A program made the translations under genes and the position numbers. Shown piece by piece: positions 7,067 through 11,867 of a DNA stretch of 11,867 bases (position 1 is the stretch's first letter; every line of letters starts with the position of its first letter). Source of the stretch: Bacteroidales bacterium UBA1204. GTDB taxonomy: Bacteria; Bacteroidota; Bacteroidia; Bacteroidales; F082. The notes beneath the pieces were generated by a model. It ran no database searches. It saw nothing but the letters and a program-made list of their open reading frames with translations, and was not told the origin of the DNA. Location: NCBI GenBank assembly GCA_002310075.1, contig DBXU01000148.1, forward strand, positions 1,011-12,877. Reading direction: 5' to 3'.

Positions 7067-9496
7067 ATGAAGCTTTATCGTTTTATATTCCTCTTTTGTG
7101 CCGCTATCCTCGGCAGCACAGCCATGGCCCAAAGCCAGAGAGAACTCCAACAATTGATGCGCAACCGCGGTGAGTATTACTTCACCCTCAGCGTCGATGA
7201 CCTCGTTGGGATTGATAATCTTGGCGAGATTTGTTCCGTAGATGGCACCGACGGACATATCGTGATAGCTTATGCCAACCAGGAAGAATATGACAAACTG
7301 ATTGCGTTGGGATTGCAACCCAATCTACAAACGCCGCCCTCGCTGCGCGAAGAAGCCAAGATGTGGGAGGGAGGCGACCGCGCTACTTATGCCTGGGATA
7401 GTTATCTTACCTACGAGCAATATGTCTCCATGATGCAAGGCTTCCCGACTCAAGCTTTAAATGACAGAACCTGTACTTTGATTAACCTCGGAACGCTTTC
7501 TACAAGCAATCATCGCCAACTCTTGGGCATCCGTATTTACAGTGGTAATCCTTATGGTAAACCAAAGTTCCTCTACACCTCCACCATGCACGGTGACGAG
7601 GTGACCGGAATGATTCTCATGCTTCGCCTTATCGACGAATTGTGCACCAGCACCGAAAGCCGTATTGCCAATTTGTTGAATGATGTCGATATCTATATCT
7701 TCCCCTGTACCAACCCCGACGGCACTTATGCTGGCGGCAATGGCACGGTAAATGACGCCCGACGCTATAATGGTAACAACGTCGACCTCAACCGTAATTA
7801 TAAGGATTATTTTAATGGTGATCACCCAGACAATAAAAGTTATCAGGAAGAAACTCAATGGACTATGGCTCTTGCCGATGAAAACCTGTTTACCATGGGT
7901 GCCAACTATCACGGTGGGGCGGAGGTAATGAACTATTGTTGGGATTGGGTCTTTGAAAGCCATCCGGATGTGGATTGGTGGGAATATGTTTGTTCCGAAT
8001 ACGTCCAACTTGCCCGACAAGTCAATTCTTCATATATGGGAGGCTACTACCAAAGCTATAATAACTATGATTACGATGGCGTCACCAATGGCGCTACTTG
8101 GTATTCTATTACTGGTAGCCGTCAAGACTATATGAATGCTTTTGGTCAGTGCCGTGAAATCACGGTGGAGTGCTCTAGTACAAAAACTCCAAATGCTTCC
8201 CAGTTACCCAGCTTTTGGAACTACAACCATAACGCCATGCTGACCCTCATGGAGCAAACCTGCAAAGGCGTGCACGGTGTTGTGTATGACGCCCAGACTG
8301 AGCAAACCATTCAAGGCGTTACCGTCAGTGTGCTGAACCATGATATTCATAATTCCCATGTGACCACGCATTCCGTGGGTGACTTCCACCGTCCCATCAA
8401 AGGTGGCACCTATACCTTCGTTTTCGATAAGGAAGGCTATGAAAGAAATTTTGTTGACGTTACTATAGCTGATGGCCAGCGGATAGACCTTACCGTCAAT
8501 CTCATCCCTAGCGGTTCAACCCAGATGGAATGCTTCACGCAGTTTGTGCCCAATGCTTCTGGCGCCTATCTCATGGGTTATCTCGATGGCTCGACCTTGA
8601 TTATGCCTACACACAACAACACCAATACTACTAATTCGGTATCGATGTCCACCACCACATATTCGGTTACCCCAACCAATGATGGCTTCACATTGGCTCG
8701 TGGCTCGGAACCCCTGAGAATCGACCTCTGCGCTTCTGGTAATGCTGGTCAGTACCTTATCTGCTATAAAGGTCGCCTTCTCTCAAGATCCAGCAGTAGC
8801 CTGGCTTGGGCAAAACCTAATAATTCTACTGGTAATGGTGTTAATCTTACGTCAAATAGATGGTATATCAACGACCAAGGCATCTACCAACAATCTGGAA
8901 GCACAAAATACTATCTATGTTATAGTAATGGTACTTTCAAGACTAGCACCACAAACCAAAACAACGTTCATTTCTACCAAGAAGGCGATTGTCCCACCAC
9001 GGTATCCCTCAATGATGAATGGAACTGGTGGACCCCCACACTTGAGATGTCGCTTGATGACCTTGAAGCCGCCCTTGGCGGCAACGCCGTCCTCATCAAT
9101 TCCCAAGACGAGGGCTTTGCCCGCTTTGAAAACGGCACTTGGAGCGGCACCCTGGCGGAGATTGTTCCTGGTCAGATGTACAAGATTAAAATCGAGGCCA
9201 CGGACCCCGTCAACCTCATGCTGAGCGGCACACCCGCCTCAAATGTCAGCTTGACGATTCTGCCTGGCTACAACTGGTTCGGCTACACAGGCAGCCAGTC
9301 AAAGGCCATCGACGAAGTGTTCGATACAAACTTCAGCCCCACTGATGGCGACACGATCACCGCTCAAAACAACGACTATGCCACTTACAACGGCGAAACT
9401 GAGAGATGGGAAGGCTCTCTCGGCCTCCTTGTTCCCGGCCACGGCTACGTCTACCACTCCAACGCCACACAAGGCCGTAGCATCAACTTCGAATAA
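7067..9496 (+). CDS. Secreted M14 zinc carboxypeptidase (N/E subfamily) with C-terminal modules
   Basis: An exported metallocarboxypeptidase, 809 residues, removing C-terminal residues from peptides. Signal peptide 1-21 (cut before Gln22). The M14 domain carries the zinc ligands His175 and Glu178 (MHGDEVTG) and His282 (NYHGGAEVMNYCWD), substrate-binding Asn242-Arg243 (VDLNRN), Tyr346 (GVTNGATWYSI) and catalytic Glu368 (EITVECSS). The wording of these motifs matches subfamily N/E rather than pancreatic A/B enzymes. Asp293, eleven residues after the third zinc ligand, aligns with the Asp that selects C-terminal Lys/Arg in carboxypeptidase D domain II, so a basic specificity is inferred. A transthyretin-like regulatory domain follows (401-483), as in that subfamily, then a lectin-like region (about 484-645, GQYLICYKG) and the WNWW/YNWFGYTG module (646-809). 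It has no T9SS sorting domain. P. gingivalis CPG70 is a functional analogue. It probably heads an operon with the downstream protease. Confidence 0.93.
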   Translation: MKLYRFIFLFCAAILGSTAMAQSQRELQQLMRNRGEYYFTLSVDDLVGIDNLGEICSVDGTDGHIVIAYANQEEYDKLIALGLQPNLQTPPSLREEAKMWEGGDRATYAWDSYLTYEQYVSMMQGFPTQALNDRTCTLINLGTLSTSNHRQLLGIRIYSGNPYGKPKFLYTSTMHGDEVTGMILMLRLIDELCTSTESRIANLLNDVDIYIFPCTNPDGTYAGGNGTVNDARRYNGNNVDLNRNYKDYFNGDHPDNKSYQEETQWTMALADENLFTMGANYHGGAEVMNYCWDWVFESHPDVDWWEYVCSEYVQLARQVNSSYMGGYYQSYNNYDYDGVTNGATWYSITGSRQDYMNAFGQCREITVECSSTKTPNASQLPSFWNYNHNAMLTLMEQTCKGVHGVVYDAQTEQTIQGVTVSVLNHDIHNSHVTTHSVGDFHRPIKGGTYTFVFDKEGYERNFVDVTIADGQRIDLTVNLIPSGSTQMECFTQFVPNASGAYLMGYLDGSTLIMPTHNNTNTTNSVSMSTTTYSVTPTNDGFTLARGSEPLRIDLCASGNAGQYLICYKGRLLSRSSSSLAWAKPNNSTGNGVNLTSNRWYINDQGIYQQSGSTKYYLCYSNGTFKTSTTNQNNVHFYQEGDCPTTVSLNDEWNWWTPTLEMSLDDLEAALGGNAVLINSQDEGFARFENGTWSGTLAEIVPGQMYKIKIEATDPVNLMLSGTPASNVSLTILPGYNWFGYTGSQSKAIDEVFDTNFSPTDGDTITAQNNDYATYNGETERWEGSLGLLVPGHGYVYHSNATQGRSINFE

Positions 9497-9522
9497 CAGA
9501 AAACAATAAAACAACACATACC

Positions 9523-11867
9523 ATGAAAAAAGCACTATTCTTACTTTTGCTCATTGCCTCAGGCCTAAGCGCCGTGGCACAACAAATACAACTGCGTTCG
9601 GTCGACAAGGTGGAATGCGTGAAGAGCGACATGACAAGCCTCAAGGCCAATTTCTCTTTCTCCAGCCTTAACGCCGACAAAATCGAAACCACACATGGTG
9701 AGTTATCGGAAATCCACATCGAAGGCACCTATCCCAACGGCAACGTTGGCGAGCCACAGTTGCCCATGTTTACAAGGCTCATCGCCATTCCCACTGGAGC
9801 CACGCCAATTGTTACGGTAGGTGCCCATTCCGAAACGGAATACATTCTTAGTGACTATGGCATTGGCACAGTCGCTGCCATGCAGGCTCCTATCCACAAG
9901 AACCTTGACCCGAATACGGTGGAATACGCTTTCAACGAGGCCGCTTATGCCCGAGACAGCTACAATAACGACCCGATTGCCATGGTAGAGGTGCTCGGCA
10001 CCATGCGTGGCATCACGTTAGGTCGTCTCATCGTTCAACCTGTCCGCTACAACCCCATCGCCGGCACAGTGAAGGTGTTTAACGACATCGAGGTGAACGT
10101 TGACTTCCAAAACGGCGATGCCGAAAGCACGGAACGGATGTTCAAGAGTACAGCTAATGTAGCCTTCCAAAGCGTATACGACCAAATCTTCAACATCGAC
10201 ATGCTAATGGGTGGCACCAGGGACGCCTACACCGACCACCCCGACTTTTACAACACGCCGGTCAAGATGCTCGTGATATGTTATTCAGGCTTCAAGAACA
10301 ACAGCTCACTGAACAGCTGGCTACAGTGGAAATTGCAGAAGGGCTATTATGTTGACATTTTCTACACCGACGAGACTGGAACATCTGCTTCCAACATTGC
10401 CTCGTTCATCAAGACGAAATACAATGCCTCGGTGTCGGCTGGCAATGCTTATACCTATCTGATAGTAATTGGCGACACAGGACAGGTCCCGCAATACATG
10501 AATAAAAACATAGACTCTAGTATTGGTAATTGCGCTTCCGACCTCGGTTATGCAAGCGTCAATTTCTCGACGAGCACCAGCAACTACTTCCCTGACATGT
10601 ACTATAGCCGTATTTCGGTTGAGAACACCACACACTTGAGCAATTATATCAACAAAGTGCTGACCTACGAGAAATTTGAATTCACCGATGGCGGTAACTA
10701 TTTAAACAATGTTATTCTTGTTGGCGGTTGGGATTCCAACTGGACAAGCCGTGTTGCAAAACCGACCATCAACTATGCCACCAACAATTACTTCAAGGCA
10801 AGCAACACCACCTATGGCGGTTTTGAAAACGGTACTATCAATGCTACTATTTCGACAAGCTCCACTGCCGGTTATAGCGGCACCAACAACGGCTGCTACA
10901 ATGGCATCAACAATGGTGTGTGCTTCCTAAACTATACCGCCCATGGCGACAAACAGGAATGGTATCAGCCCAAAATGACCGCAGCACAGGTTGCCACTTT
11001 ATCCAACACTGGTAAATACTTTTTCGGAGTCGGTAACTGCTGCCTCACCGGTAACTTCAACAATACCACAACAACCTATTCACCAGGCTCTGCCATAGGC
11101 ACCAATGCCTGCTTTGCCGAAACCATGATTCGTGTTCCCAACGCCGGTGCTATTGCTTACGTGGGATGTTCACCTTATTCTTATTGGTACGAAGATTTCT
11201 ATTGGGCCGTTGGAGCACACTCCTATTCAGCAGGCAATGCCCCATCGGTTTCAGGTTCTTCCAAAGGTGTTTACGATGTTATGTTTAACGACCAATACTG
11301 GAACTCAGCTTCTGCGTTGATGTATTTAGGCAACCTTGCCGTGCAGCAAGCAGTCAGCAACGGTAACACCAATTCCAGTATCACCGATGGCAACTGCAAT
11401 AACTCGGCTCACTATTACTTCCAGTTTTACCACACCCTTGGAGATGGTTCCGTGATGCCTTACATCACCAAGCCAGAAGCGAACACCGTGACGATACCCA
11501 GCACAGTCACCCCAGAGACCACCTCCATCACCGTTAACGCTTTGGCTGGTTCCTATGTCGCCGTCACCGACAATAGCTCGGTCATCTACGGTGTTGCCGA
11601 GGCCAACTCGTCGGGTGTGGCTACTGTGAACTTCACCAACGCTATCCCAGGCAGTGGCACTCTCTATGTGGTTGTCACCCGCCAGCAATACCAACCTTAT
11701 TTTGGCAGTATTGAAATCGTTGGCGACGCCTACCACGCTGTCATTACCGCAATAGCCAATCCAACAGAAGGCGGCACGGTGAGTGGTGGTGGTGTATACG
11801 AATTGGGCGACAACTGCACCCTTACCGCTACGCCTAATGTAGGTTACACCTTCACCAACTGGAAGAA
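9523..11867 (+). CDS. Gingipain-like C25 cysteine protease (partial, 3' end outside window)
   Basis: A secreted cysteine endopeptidase; 781 residues are in the window and the frame stays open to its end. The ATG at 9523 gives a signal peptide (1-19, cut before Gln20) and lies 26 bp after the carboxypeptidase stop, so the two are probably co-transcribed. A propeptide of about 200 residues follows, perhaps ending near Arg233 (GGTR then DAYTD). The catalytic domain resembles RgpB: YLIVIGDTGQVPQY, NYTAHGDKQEW with catalytic His474, NCCLTGNF with the likely nucleophile Cys507 aligned to the CxNGxF of RgpB, NACFAETMIR, and the late motif HTLGDGSV (637-644). An Ig-like domain (about 658-732) and the start of an InlB-like repeat (739-781) follow. 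The Asp that gives RgpB its Arg preference is not evident by eye, so specificity is open. A C-terminal sorting domain, if present, would lie beyond the window. Confidence 0.93.
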   Translation, partial: MKKALFLLLLIASGLSAVAQQIQLRSVDKVECVKSDMTSLKANFSFSSLNADKIETTHGELSEIHIEGTYPNGNVGEPQLPMFTRLIAIPTGATPIVTVGAHSETEYILSDYGIGTVAAMQAPIHKNLDPNTVEYAFNEAAYARDSYNNDPIAMVEVLGTMRGITLGRLIVQPVRYNPIAGTVKVFNDIEVNVDFQNGDAESTERMFKSTANVAFQSVYDQIFNIDMLMGGTRDAYTDHPDFYNTPVKMLVICYSGFKNNSSLNSWLQWKLQKGYYVDIFYTDETGTSASNIASFIKTKYNASVSAGNAYTYLIVIGDTGQVPQYMNKNIDSSIGNCASDLGYASVNFSTSTSNYFPDMYYSRISVENTTHLSNYINKVLTYEKFEFTDGGNYLNNVILVGGWDSNWTSRVAKPTINYATNNYFKASNTTYGGFENGTINATISTSSTAGYSGTNNGCYNGINNGVCFLNYTAHGDKQEWYQPKMTAAQVATLSNTGKYFFGVGNCCLTGNFNNTTTTYSPGSAIGTNACFAETMIRVPNAGAIAYVGCSPYSYWYEDFYWAVGAHSYSAGNAPSVSGSSKGVYDVMFNDQYWNSASALMYLGNLAVQQAVSNGNTNSSITDGNCNNSAHYYFQFYHTLGDGSVMPYITKPEANTVTIPSTVTPETTSITVNALAGSYVAVTDNSSVIYGVAEANSSGVATVNFTNAIPGSGTLYVVVTRQQYQPYFGSIEIVGDAYHAVITAIANPTEGGTVSGGGVYELGDNCTLTATPNVGYTFTNWK

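Noticed and set aside
7457..8020. Minus-strand 187-residue open frame
   Set aside because: A shadow of the carboxypeptidase catalytic domain; repetitive Val/Ile-rich product with no family resemblance.

Overview
The window looks like a chromosome segment of an anaerobic Bacteroidota bacterium, most likely order Bacteroidales. Four things point there: promoters with the TAnnTTTG -7 box, A-rich leaders without a Shine-Dalgarno sequence, a type IX secretion (T9SS) C-terminal sorting domain, and gingipain-type and indolepyruvate:ferredoxin oxidoreductase genes. Species cannot be told from the sequence.

Layout. Positions 1-407 (minus strand) hold the 5' end of iorA, a cytoplasmic anaerobic amino-acid catabolism gene. 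A 265-bp divergent intergenic region (408-672) carries promoters for both sides and a small direct repeat. From 673 on, everything is on the plus strand and exported. First comes a 1324-residue mosaic surface protein with a T9SS sorting domain (673-4647). It is followed after 12 bp by an 84-residue protein with a signal peptide and a sorting-signal-like C-terminal helix (4660-4914), then by a strong terminator (4931-4959). Directly abutting the terminator is a promoter for a secreted endonuclease I-family nuclease (4991-6979). A separate promoter at 7037-7044 drives a two-gene operon: an M14 zinc carboxypeptidase of the N/E type (7067-9496) and, 26 bp later, a gingipain-like C25 cysteine protease that runs off the window end (9523-11867).

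How they fit together. The nuclease, endoprotease and carboxypeptidase form an extracellular degradative set able to take apart DNA and protein. If the C25 enzyme cuts after Lys/Arg like the gingipains, the adjacent carboxypeptidase, which keeps an Asp expected to select basic C-terminal residues, would trim the products. The nuclease and the carboxypeptidase lack a T9SS sorting domain and instead end in a shared, internally duplicated module of about 145-165 residues (WNWW...PGQMYKI...YNWFGYTG...PG.GYVY). This module is the best candidate here for something under-described. Three of the large proteins also carry a related lectin-like module of lower GC content than its flanks, which suggests domain shuffling. 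No RNA genes, insertion sequences, or CRISPR arrays were seen.
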